Shown: in pieces, positions 34,052 through 42,500 of the stretch
Layout of the letters: the number at the start of each line of letters is the position of its first letter
Position numbering within the stretch: the first letter of the stretch is position 1
From: CAVTPU01 sp963736695
GTDB lineage: Bacteria; Actinomycetota; Actinomycetes; Mycobacteriales; Micromonosporaceae
Reading direction: 5' to 3'
NCBI GenBank assembly: GCA_963736695.1
Contig: CAVTPU010000004.1
Span: 3,224,001 to 3,288,000 of the forward strand
Length of the DNA: 64,000 bases
Notes under the pieces: generated by a model
The model's database searches: none
Told to the model about the DNA's origin: nothing
What the model saw: only the letters and a program-made list of their open reading frames with translations
Position numbers and translations under genes: made by a program

Positions 34052-35935
34052 CTAGTTCGGCAGAGGCCACGTCCAGGTGTCGCGGTTGAGCCGGCCGGGC
34101 CCGAGCAGCTGGTCGAGGGTCGCGCGCAGGGCATCCTCGTTCGGCACATGGGCCAGCGCGACGCAGTCGGCCCGCCAGAATTGGAGGTCGGCGAGCGCCT
34201 GGGCCCGCGTCGTGCCGGTGATCTCCGGCACGACGCCGGTCTTCGCGACGTCGGCGAGCAGTGCCGAGGTCGGCCGAGGATAGGTGCCGATCGAGGATTG
34301 TCCTTGTGGACCATATGGGCCGATGAAGAACCCCTCGGGGATGGCGAAGGCCGCTGCCGCCGTCGCCGGCCACCGCATGAGGTCGGGCTGTTGGGGCGTC
34401 GGCAATGGCACCGGCACCAGCACGCCGCCCGCCGGCACGCAGTCGCGCCACCCGCCGCTGGTGATGAATGGCGGCACGGTTGGTCGGTCGGTGGTGTGCA
34501 GCGGCTTGGGAGCGATGGGCGTCAGTGCCGCGACGACCGCCACGACGACCGCGATTCGCACGAGGCGGTCGGCGCGCCACGCGGCGTCGATGGCCATGGC
34601 GAGCAGCACCGCGATGAGCGGGATGAGAGCGAGGGCATAACGGGTGGGGAGCGCGCCGTTGATGACCGGAACGTGATGCAGGCGCGAATAGATGCTGGGC
34701 AGGTCGGTCTCACGCTGGCCGATGGTGACGTGCGGGCCGAAGGACAACCAGGTCATCACCAGGGCCGACACCGCGATCGCCGCAGTCGCCGGGGCACGCC
34801 ATCGCCACACCAGGCAGACCGCGATCAACAAGAGCAGCGGCACGCCGAGATAGGCCGTGTACTCCGCCGAACTCGTCGCCAGCCGACCCGCGTCGGGCGA
34901 TCCGGCGATCGACAATGGCGAGATGGCCGCATAACTGGCGACGTCGGCGTAGAAGAATTCGGGCCCGAATGGGGCGTTGGGGGTGTGTTGGTCGCCGGCG
35001 AACTGCACCCAGAGCGGATAACTCACGATCGCCCCGGAGGTGACGGCGGCGAGCAGCATCCCACCGAGGAACCGGGGGGCGATCGCGCCCACCCATTGTG
35101 GGCGTCGCGCCGCGTAGGTGATGGCGAAGATCATGAGGGTCAGCGCGGTGAGGAAGAGCACCTCCTCTCCGAGGAGCAGCTGGACCGACACGAGCCCGGC
35201 GAGCAGCATCGCCGACGTGAGTGTGGTCCGGACTGTCTCGGCGTGGGCGAGCCGGACAACCGCCCACACGATCGCCGGCACCAGCCACTGCGCCGTCATG
35301 TGCAGGTGGCTGTTGGACTGCGAGATCATTCCGGGGGCGAAGCCGGCGAAGAGGCCGCCGACCCCTGCGGCGACCCGGTTCATTCCGAGGGTACGGGCGA
35401 GAAGCAGGTGCCACCCCGCAGCCGTCGCGGCGAGGTTCAACGCCACGAGCAGGGCGAATGAGACGGCGACACCGAAAATCGCCGTGACGGGGGACATCAG
35501 CACTCCGTGCACGATGTGCGACGCGTTGCTCATGAGGTTGACCCCGTCAGGGGCATTGAGGCGCTCGGTGACGAGGCTGAAATCGCCCGTCCACACCAGC
35601 ATCCCGTGCGCGAGGAACCACTCGATGAGTGCCTGATCGTTGGGGTTGTCACCGATCGCGCGGGTGGCAGGGTCGGGCCACAGGCCGTGTGTGATCCACA
35701 GGGCCACCGCGGTGTAGCCGAGGCAGACGAGGGTGTCGATCGCGGCACCGCCGCGCCACCAGGGCGTGGCGGCGGGCTCGTTGGCCGTACCTGGGTCTGG
35801 GGTTCCCCGGTGTCGGCGCACGTCGCTGCCGCTCTGGCCGCGCGCCGACACCGGCCGGTCGGGCCGGCGCGCGGGCGGCGGCGGATCGGCCGTGTCGGCC
35901 ATCGGCGCCAATGTGGGGCGGGTTACCTCACTCAC
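34052..35935 (-). CDS. Polytopic membrane protein, GT-C glycosyltransferase-like
   Basis: This 627-residue protein has a Pro- and Arg-rich N-terminus of about 75 residues and then about ten or more likely membrane spans. The first outer loop carries acidic residues (GDNPNDQALIEWFLAHG) of the kind seen in GT-C glycosyltransferases. The C-terminal part, from about residue 470, is soluble, with PFITSGGWRDC and GPYGPQGQSSIG. I cannot assign a specific family. GTG 35935 is chosen because TAGCGT stands seven bases upstream on this strand. The frame is open further upstream across the tRNA gene, but that extension is rejected. Confidence 0.7.
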   Translation of the reverse strand: MSEVTRPTLAPMADTADPPPPARRPDRPVSARGQSGSDVRRHRGTPDPGTANEPAATPWWRGGAAIDTLVCLGYTAVALWITHGLWPDPATRAIGDNPNDQALIEWFLAHGMLVWTGDFSLVTERLNAPDGVNLMSNASHIVHGVLMSPVTAIFGVAVSFALLVALNLAATAAGWHLLLARTLGMNRVAAGVGGLFAGFAPGMISQSNSHLHMTAQWLVPAIVWAVVRLAHAETVRTTLTSAMLLAGLVSVQLLLGEEVLFLTALTLMIFAITYAARRPQWVGAIAPRFLGGMLLAAVTSGAIVSYPLWVQFAGDQHTPNAPFGPEFFYADVASYAAISPLSIAGSPDAGRLATSSAEYTAYLGVPLLLLIAVCLVWRWRAPATAAIAVSALVMTWLSFGPHVTIGQRETDLPSIYSRLHHVPVINGALPTRYALALIPLIAVLLAMAIDAAWRADRLVRIAVVVAVVAALTPIAPKPLHTTDRPTVPPFITSGGWRDCVPAGGVLVPVPLPTPQQPDLMRWPATAAAAFAIPEGFFIGPYGPQGQSSIGTYPRPTSALLADVAKTGVVPEITGTTRAQALADLQFWRADCVALAHVPNEDALRATLDQLLGPGRLNRDTWTWPLPN

Positions 35936-35948
35936 GCCGCTAACGCTA
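35936..35948 (-). promoter_or_regulatory. Candidate leaderless promoter of the membrane-protein gene
   Basis: On the minus strand TAGCGT (35948-35943) is followed by seven bases and the GTG start at 35935. Confidence 0.5.
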
Positions 35949-36032
35949 TCGTCCGCCGTGTCCGTTGGGGATATTGGCCGAGTCGTTATGTGTGAGCGAG
36001 GCGTCACGGCACCCGCTAATCTGGTCGCTGCC

Positions 36033-36114
36033 GCCCGGGTGGTGGAAGAGGCATACACGACCGCCTTAAAAGCGGTTGCCGAAAGGCATGCGGGTTCGAG
36101 CCCCGCCCCGGGCA
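36033..36114 (+). tRNA. tRNA-Leu(UAA), bldA-like
   Basis: A complete class II tRNA cloverleaf is readable. The acceptor stem is GCCCGGG (36033-36039) paired with CCCGGGC (36107-36113), with discriminator A at 36114. The anticodon stem ACCGC/GCGGT encloses the loop CTTAAAA with anticodon TAA. The long variable arm is TGCCGAAAGGCA, and the T arm GCGGG-TTCGAGC-CCCGC. The 3' CCA is not encoded. This tRNA reads UUA, the rare leucine codon used as a developmental and secondary-metabolism switch (bldA) in Streptomyces. The first gene of the biosynthetic cluster 1.3 kb downstream has a TTA codon. Confidence 0.95.
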
Positions 36115-36321
36115 CTCCGATGTCACTGGATGTCGCGCCGCAGGTCAGTGTGGTCTCTTATGTCGGTTTATGAGTCAGTCTCGTGTTCCACCGCGTGCGA
36201 TGGCTAACCCGACGTGGTGGTGAACGCAACGGGGGCATAGCATCACGCAGAGCGACTGGTGATCGGTTCCGCTCGGATCGCCGTTGACGTGACCCTCTGG
36301 GGAGGGCCGGCATTCCCTTCG

Positions 36322-36981
36322 ATGACGGAGCCTGCGGTGCGCGTGGTGATCGGCGAAGACTTGGCATTGCTTCGGGACGGTCTGGTCCGGTTGCTGGAGG
36401 CGTTCGACTTCGACGTGGTGGCGGCGGTCGACAACGGACCCGACCTTCGCGCGGCGCTCGTCGAGCTCTCCCCCGATGTCGCGGTCGTCGACGTGCGAAT
36501 GCCCCCCACGCACACAGATGAAGGCCTCCGAGCCGCGATCGAGGCGCGGGCCGAGGTGCCGGGCCTGCCAGTGCTGGTGTTGTCACAGTTTGTCGAGCCG
36601 CTCTATGCCAGGGAACTTCTCTCGGACCGTGGCGGCGGAGTGGGCTATCTGCTCAAAGACCGTGTCGCTGACATCTCCCAGTTTCTCGAGGCCGTGCGTC
36701 GCGTCGCCGGCGGCGGCACCGCGATGGACCCGGAGGTCATCTCCGAGCTGCTCGCCAGTCGATCGCGGGGGCGGGCATTGGATGTGTTGACTCCCCGCGA
36801 GCGTGAGGTGCTCGGGTTGATGGCCGAGGGACGGTCCAACAGCGCCGTCGCGTCGCGGTTGTTTGTGACTGAGAAGGCCGTGGCGAAACACATCAACAAC
36901 ATCTTCACCAAACTCTGCCTTCCCATGTCCAATGACGACAATCGGCGCGTGCTTGCGGTCCTGGCCTATCTCAACAGCTGA
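36322..36981 (+). CDS. NarL/LuxR-family response regulator
   Basis: This 219-residue two-component response regulator has a receiver domain with the acidic pair in IGEDLALLRDG, the phospho-acceptor aspartate in VAVVDVRMPP and the conserved lysine in GYLLKD. The C-terminal LuxR-type helix-turn-helix begins LTPREREVLGLMAEGRSN. No histidine kinase is adjacent, so it is an orphan in this window. ATG 36322 gives a normal N-terminus. GTG 36259 would add 21 residues and lies 15 bases after a -10-like TAGCAT (36238-36243), so it cannot be excluded. It sits between the bldA-like tRNA and the cluster and could regulate it. Confidence 0.88.
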   Translation: MTEPAVRVVIGEDLALLRDGLVRLLEAFDFDVVAAVDNGPDLRAALVELSPDVAVVDVRMPPTHTDEGLRAAIEARAEVPGLPVLVLSQFVEPLYARELLSDRGGGVGYLLKDRVADISQFLEAVRRVAGGGTAMDPEVISELLASRSRGRALDVLTPREREVLGLMAEGRSNSAVASRLFVTEKAVAKHINNIFTKLCLPMSNDDNRRVLAVLAYLNS

Positions 36982-37440
36982 CGGCCTTCGCGGGCGGGAC
37001 ACTGCCACGCTCGTCGTCGCGGCGGCATGATCACTATCCAATCAGGATTGACGTCGCCATCCACCGTTCGGTCGTGTTTGAACTGTCGGGTTCGTGCCTC
37101 CCGATGTCCACCTGGCCAGTTTGACCTACTCCTAAAGATCATCCTTCTCCGTGCCTCGCTGGCGGTGATTATCCGAAAAATCGTTATTAGCCCATTAGTC
37201 CGATTTCCCAAAACGGGCTAATAACCTGAAATCCGAACTCGATTTGTCGTGGTCCCGACTTTTGTCGATCGTCGAGGACGCGCGTCGGATTTGCCAATCG
37301 CGGTATGGTCGTCAACGGCTTAGCTGCCGATGCATCAATTGCATCGCCAGTGTTGGTAATCCTTACAAAGGGTCGACTCGTCAATGTGTGGCGAAGCCAC
37401 CTTTGCCGTTGACTAGTTTCGTTCTATTTGGACGGGGGAC
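36982..37440. other. Gene-poor, AT-richer control region of the biosynthetic cluster
   Basis: No credible gene is seen in these 459 bases. The short frames here are unlike the neighbours and lack ribosome binding sites. Base composition is clearly less GC-rich than flanking genes. It contains a perfect inverted repeat (37183-37225), a TTGACT at 37409-37414, and GGGGGA at 37434-37439 just before the sbnB-like start. It most likely holds the promoter and operator of the cluster. Confidence 0.6.
37183..37225. promoter_or_regulatory. Perfect 11-bp inverted repeat, candidate operator
   Basis: GTTATTAGCCC at 37183-37193 and its exact reverse complement GGGCTAATAAC at 37215-37225 are separated by 21 bases. 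The half-site centres are 32 bp apart, about three helical turns. No U-tract follows, so an operator is favoured over a terminator. Confidence 0.55.
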
Positions 37441-38466
37441 ATGGTGCAGTCCGTTGCGCCGTCATTCGCGGTGATCCCGGGTTCCCGGGTGAGTGAGGTT
37501 CTCGCTTCTAGGGAACGTCAGGTCATAGGCATTGTTGAGGACACCTACAAGGCACACGGCGTGGGTGAAACCGTCAATCCGCCATCATATTTTCTTCGTT
37601 TTCCGGATCGACCGAGTTCTCGGATCATCGCGTTGCCGGCATCGCTCGGCGGTGGGCGCGTTGACGGGATCAAGTGGATCTCCAGCTTCCCGGACAACGT
37701 CAGCGGCGGCCTGCCACGGGCCTCGGCGGTGTTGATCCTCAACGAACCACGGACCGGCTATCCGATGGCCTGCGTCGAGGCCTCGATCATCAGCGCCGCC
37801 CGAACCGCAGCCTCCGCAGCGCTGGCGGCAGACTGGTTAACGCGGCATCGGCAACGGCCCACGACGGTGGGTTTCATCGGAGCGGGCCTCATCGCGAGAT
37901 TCACGCATAGCTATCTCGCGGCTTCCGGTTGGCAGTTTGACCGCATCGGCGTACACGATCTCGTTGACGCGCACGCCCACGGCCTGAAGGACTATCTGAC
38001 CAGGTCAGACGAGGCGTCGGTGACGGTTGTCGAGTCGGCGCAGGAGCTGATCAGCGGATCTGATCTGCTGGTCTTCGCCACCGTGGCGGGCAAGCCGCAC
38101 GTCATGGACCCCTCCTGGTTCGATCACAATCCGCTGGTGCTGCACCTAAGTCTGCGCGACCTCGCACCCGAGGTCATCCTCGGTGCGGCCAACATCGTCG
38201 ACGATGTGGAGCACTGCCTCAAGGCCGAGACCTCGGTGCACTTGGCGGAGCAAATGGTCGGGGATCGGCGTTTCATCAACGGCACTCTCTACGACGTCAT
38301 GACCGGGGCGGTGGCGGTGCCGGGCGATCGGCCGACGGTCTTTTCCCCCTTTGGCCTGGGCGTACTCGATCTCGCTGTCGGCAAATTCATTTATGACCAG
38401 ATCGCCGAGTCTGGAGATCTCTCGGTGGTCGACGACTTCTTTACCGAGCTCCGCCGATACGGCTAG
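37441..38466 (+). CDS. sbnB: SbnB-like N-(2-amino-2-carboxyethyl)-glutamate dehydrogenase
   Basis: This 341-residue enzyme of the ornithine cyclodeaminase/mu-crystallin family resembles SbnB of staphyloferrin B synthesis. SbnB oxidatively splits N-(2-amino-2-carboxyethyl)-L-glutamate into 2,3-diaminopropionate and 2-oxoglutarate using NAD. The Rossmann motif GFIGAGLIARFTH is near residue 145, and NPPSYFLRFPD and WISSFPDN are SbnB-type N-terminal blocks. The next gene is SbnA-like, which makes ornithine cyclodeaminase activity unlikely. Codon 133 is TTA (37837-37839). The start may be ATG 37441, or GTG 37444, which has better spacing from GGGGGA. It opens the biosynthetic operon. Confidence 0.85.
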   Translation: MVQSVAPSFAVIPGSRVSEVLASRERQVIGIVEDTYKAHGVGETVNPPSYFLRFPDRPSSRIIALPASLGGGRVDGIKWISSFPDNVSGGLPRASAVLILNEPRTGYPMACVEASIISAARTAASAALAADWLTRHRQRPTTVGFIGAGLIARFTHSYLAASGWQFDRIGVHDLVDAHAHGLKDYLTRSDEASVTVVESAQELISGSDLLVFATVAGKPHVMDPSWFDHNPLVLHLSLRDLAPEVILGAANIVDDVEHCLKAETSVHLAEQMVGDRRFINGTLYDVMTGAVAVPGDRPTVFSPFGLGVLDLAVGKFIYDQIAESGDLSVVDDFFTELRRYG

Positions 38467-38504
38467 GACCGACCCCGCCGCAATGCTGCTTGTGGGAGAT
38501 TTGA

Positions 38505-39527
38505 ATGTCGATCATCTCGTTGCCTCAAGAATACAATGAAGAGGATCTTTACATAGACCTCATGCGTATTTTCGGGCGTTCGCTCTATCTCAAGTGCGAG
38601 GGTTTCAATTTCGCTGGCTCCATCAAACTCAAGGCAGCCGCAGAAATGGTGACCGCCGCAGAGCGAGAGGGTCGTCTCACTCCCAGCTCAATTATTGTGG
38701 AGTCATCGTCGGGTAATCTCGGAATCGCTTTGAGCGTCATCGCCGCGAGTCGCGGATATCAATTCGTCTGTGTCGCCGACTCGCGGACCAGTCCCTCGGC
38801 GATCCGGACGATGGAGGCCTTCGGAAGCACGGTCCGGGTGATAGCCGACCCTGACCCAGTCGGCGGACTACTCGGCGCTCGGTTGAGCTATGTGCGTGAG
38901 CTTTGCGCCGGTGACAGCCGATATGTCTGGCTCAATCAATATACCAACCCGAACAACTGGAAGGCGCACTACCGGGTCACCGCACCCGCGATCGCGGCGA
39001 GCTTTCCGCACCTCGACGTGTTGTTCGTCGGAGCGGGCACGACCGGCACGCTCATGGGCTGCGCTCGCTATTTCCGGGAGTCGCGAGACACCGTGCGAGT
39101 GGTCGCTGTCGACAGTGTGGGCTCGGTGGCCTTCGGCGAGCCGGCCGCCCCCCGCATGATTCCCGGCCTCGGTGCCGGCGTCCGCCCACCCATGCTCGAC
39201 ACCTCCTACATAGACGATGTCGTGCACATGCCCGAGGTGGAGACCGTGCGAACGTGTCACCGGTTGGTGCGGGCCGGCTTTCTGCTCGGCGGATCCACCG
39301 GCACGGTCATCAGCGGTGCCCTGTCCTGGCTCGCCGACAACGACCCCGACCGCCGGATGACCGCCGTCGCGATCTCGCCGGACCTCGGCGACCGCTATCT
39401 CGAGTCGGTCTATGAGAAGGGCTGGCTCATGCAGATGTACGGCGAGACCCTCGCCGACGTCCACAGCGCCGTCGCGATCCCCAGCCCATCGATTGATAGC
39501 GAACTCTCAGAGGCGGCCTTCGCCTAA
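38505..39527 (+). CDS. sbnA: SbnA-like PLP-dependent synthase
   Basis: This 340-residue fold-type II PLP enzyme of the cysteine synthase family is similar to SbnA. SbnA joins O-phosphoserine and glutamate to give the substrate of SbnB. The Schiff-base lysine is Lys41 in FAGSIKLK. The substrate loop ESSSGNLGIAL and the phosphate cup GAGTTGTLMG are present. The C-terminal third has GGSTGTVISGAL. Together with the upstream gene it should make L-2,3-diaminopropionate, a building block for the adjacent NRPS. GGGAGA at 38494-38499 precedes ATG 38505. The gap to the NRPS gene is 38 bases. Confidence 0.86.
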   Translation: MSIISLPQEYNEEDLYIDLMRIFGRSLYLKCEGFNFAGSIKLKAAAEMVTAAEREGRLTPSSIIVESSSGNLGIALSVIAASRGYQFVCVADSRTSPSAIRTMEAFGSTVRVIADPDPVGGLLGARLSYVRELCAGDSRYVWLNQYTNPNNWKAHYRVTAPAIAASFPHLDVLFVGAGTTGTLMGCARYFRESRDTVRVVAVDSVGSVAFGEPAAPRMIPGLGAGVRPPMLDTSYIDDVVHMPEVETVRTCHRLVRAGFLLGGSTGTVISGALSWLADNDPDRRMTAVAISPDLGDRYLESVYEKGWLMQMYGETLADVHSAVAIPSPSIDSELSEAAFA

Positions 39528-39565
39528 GCGGGCGCCACCGGATTTTCTCAAGGAGCGGTTCAGTC

Positions 39566-42500
39566 ATGGCCAATGACCGTGAGGTCCTCCTCCCACTGTC
39601 CGCCGGACAGTTGGAGATGTGGAACGCGCAACAGTTCGATCCGGCCAACCCGATGTTCAACATGGGGGGTTGGCTCGACATTCGGGGACCGCTCGACGAG
39701 CGACTGTTCGAGTCCGCGATGGTTCAGGTCGTTCGGGAGAGCGACTGCCTGCGAGCTCGATTCGTTGACGACGTCGGCGTCGTGAGTCAGAGCCTCGAAC
39801 CGTTGACCGCGTCCCCGCTGGCGAGACTGGACCTGCGCGACGCCGCTGACCCGGAGAGTGCCGCGCGAGCGTGGGTTCTCGATGAGCTCGCTCGTCCCTT
39901 CGATATGGTCCGCCCACCGCTCTATCGCTTCTGTCTGGCGACGCTGTCGAACGATCGGTCGCTGCTGCTCGTCATCGTGCACCACGCGTTGTGGGACGCC
40001 TTCAGCGGTGGCCTCTTCGCTCAGCGACTCGCGATCATCTATTCCGCGGCGGCGCTTGGCCTGCCGGACCGTCAACCACCGCTGCCGGAGTTGCGCGCAC
40101 TCGTCGAGGATGAGCGGGAATACGCCCGGTCAGAGCGCTTCGGCCTCGACCGCGACTTCTGGGCCGACCGATTTCCGGAGACCCCTGAGCTGGTCAGTTG
40201 GTCGGACCGCCCCTTCGCCTCGGCGCACACCTTCCTGCGGGTCAGCGGAGAACTCGACGGCCCGGCCAGCGACCAACTACGGGAGGCCGCGTGGCGGTCG
40301 CGCGTGACGTGGCCCACCCTCGTCATCGCCGCGACGGCGCTCTATACCCACCGGGTGACGGGGGTGCGCGATGTTCTGTTGACGCTGCCCGTCAACGGCC
40401 GTGTGGGGGCGGTAGCCCGGGCGACGCCGGGCATGCGCGCCAACTTCCTGCCACTTCCCGTGTCGTTCGATCCGACGCTGACCCGGGATCGGCTACTACG
40501 CGACGTCGCCGACGCGGTCGGAGCCACGCTCAAACGGCAGCGTTATCGCGGTGACCTGGTTCGCCGGCACATGGGGGTGGCCGGCGATGACCAACGGCCA
40601 TTCGGCCCGTCCATCAACGTCGTGCCCTACGGTTCGGAGTTTCGCTTCGGCCCATGCCTGGCCACCATGCATGAGATCTCCAGTGGGCCGGTCAACGACC
40701 TGCAGATCACCGCGTTTGAGACGGCCACCGCGACGATCGGGATCAACTTCACCGCTAACCCGCTCCTCTATTCGGAGGACGAGTTGGCGGCGCACCGGCG
40801 ACGGTTCGCGACACTCCTCAACGGGCTATGCGACGCGGCACCCGACGCGGCGGTCAGCCAACTCGATGTCGTGGACGAGGCGGAATACCACCAGGTTCTC
40901 GTCGAGTGGAACCAGACCGAACGGTTCGGTGGTTTCGCCGGAGTCGTCGAACGAATCCGTTCGGTGGCCTGGGAACGCCCGCAGGCGCCCGCCATCGAAG
41001 ACGGCGACGCGGTGGTCACCTACGCCGAGCTGGTGGGGCGGGCGAGTGCGGTGACTCGTGGGCTTCGCGATCGCGGCGTCGGCCCGGAGACACTCGTCGG
41101 AATCCTCGGCGATCCCGGGGCGCGTTTCATCGCCAACGCCCTGGGGGTGATCGGATCCGGAGCCGCGTTCGTGCCGTTGGACCCCGGGGCGCCGATCGCC
41201 CGCACCGCCGGATTGATCCGCGACAACGGAATCAGGATGCTGCTCGTCGGTCCGGAGTGCGCGGAGGTGGCCAGTGAAGTCGTGGCCAGTGGCCTCGCCG
41301 CGACTGCCGCGTCGCCGGTCGAGCTGTTGGTCACCGACGACCACGCTGACCCCGACGACGATCTGGCACCGTTGGTGGGTCGCGAGGATGACCTCGCCTA
41401 TGTCATCTTCACCTCCGGCTCGACCGGCCAGCCCAAGGGGGCGATGGTTCACCGGCGGGGCATGGTCAACCATCTGCTCGCGAAGGTCGAGGACCTCTAT
41501 CTCTCCGCCGCCGACCGGATTGTGCAGAACGCGCCGCTCACCTTTGACATCGCCATATGGCAGATGTTCGCGGCGCTCATCGTCGGCGGCGTGACGCGGG
41601 TGGTGCCAAGGACGGTCGCTGCGGACCCCGACCAGTTGCTGTCGATCGTCGCGGATGACCGGGTGAGCGTTCTGGAAGTGGTTCCGTCGTTGCTGCGAGC
41701 GGCGTTGGACAACGTCGACGCGGGGGCCCCGATGGTCGCCCTGCCCGAGTTGCGGTGGATGGTGGTCACCGGAGAGGCGTTGCCGCCCGACTTGTGCCTG
41801 CGGTGGATCTCGCGCTATCCGGGCATTCCGCTGGTCAACGCGTACGGGCCGACCGAGTGTTCTGACGACGTGACGCACGCGTTCATCTCCGAACCGGGCG
41901 ATCTGCCCGATGGCCGGGTGGCCATCGGCCGCGCGGTCCGCAACACGTCGCTCTACGTTCTCGACGACGGGCTTCGGCCCGTGCCACCGGGTGGCGCCGG
42001 CGAACTCTATGTCGGCGGGGTCGGCGTTGGCCGCGGATATCTGCGCGATCGTTCAAAGACCGCGTTGGCCTTCGTCGCCGACCCGTTCGCCATGGGCTCG
42101 GGCGCGCGGATGTATCGCACCGGTGACCGGGTCCGGTCGCGACTGGATGGGCAGTTCGAGTTCGTCGAACGCCGCGACCATCAGGTGAAGATTCGGGGCC
42201 ACCGCATCGAGCTCGGTGAGGTGGAGAGCGGGCTGCGTGGCCTGCCCGGAGTGTCTGACGTCGCGGTCGACGTGCGGACCGACGCGCAGGGCAACAAACG
42301 CCTCGTGGCCTATGTGGTCGCCCGCGACACCACGCGCCTGCGGGCGATGGCGGCCGAGGTCCTGCCGGGATATATGGTGCCGGCCGTCTTCGTCGACATG
42401 GACGCGTTGCCGTTGACTGCCAACGGAAAGCTCAACCGCAAGGCATTGCCGGAGCCGACCATTCAAGCCACTGCGGGACGCGCCCCACAGACCCCGACGG

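Noticed and set aside
35936..36115. Upstream extension of the minus-strand membrane-protein frame across the tRNA gene
   Set aside because: It would translate antisense tRNA sequence; the leaderless promoter and normal N-terminus support the start at 35935.
36966..37474. Several 60-80 aa frames in the region before the cluster
   Set aside because: They overlap each other, lack ribosome binding sites and disagree with neighbouring codon use; the region reads as regulatory DNA.
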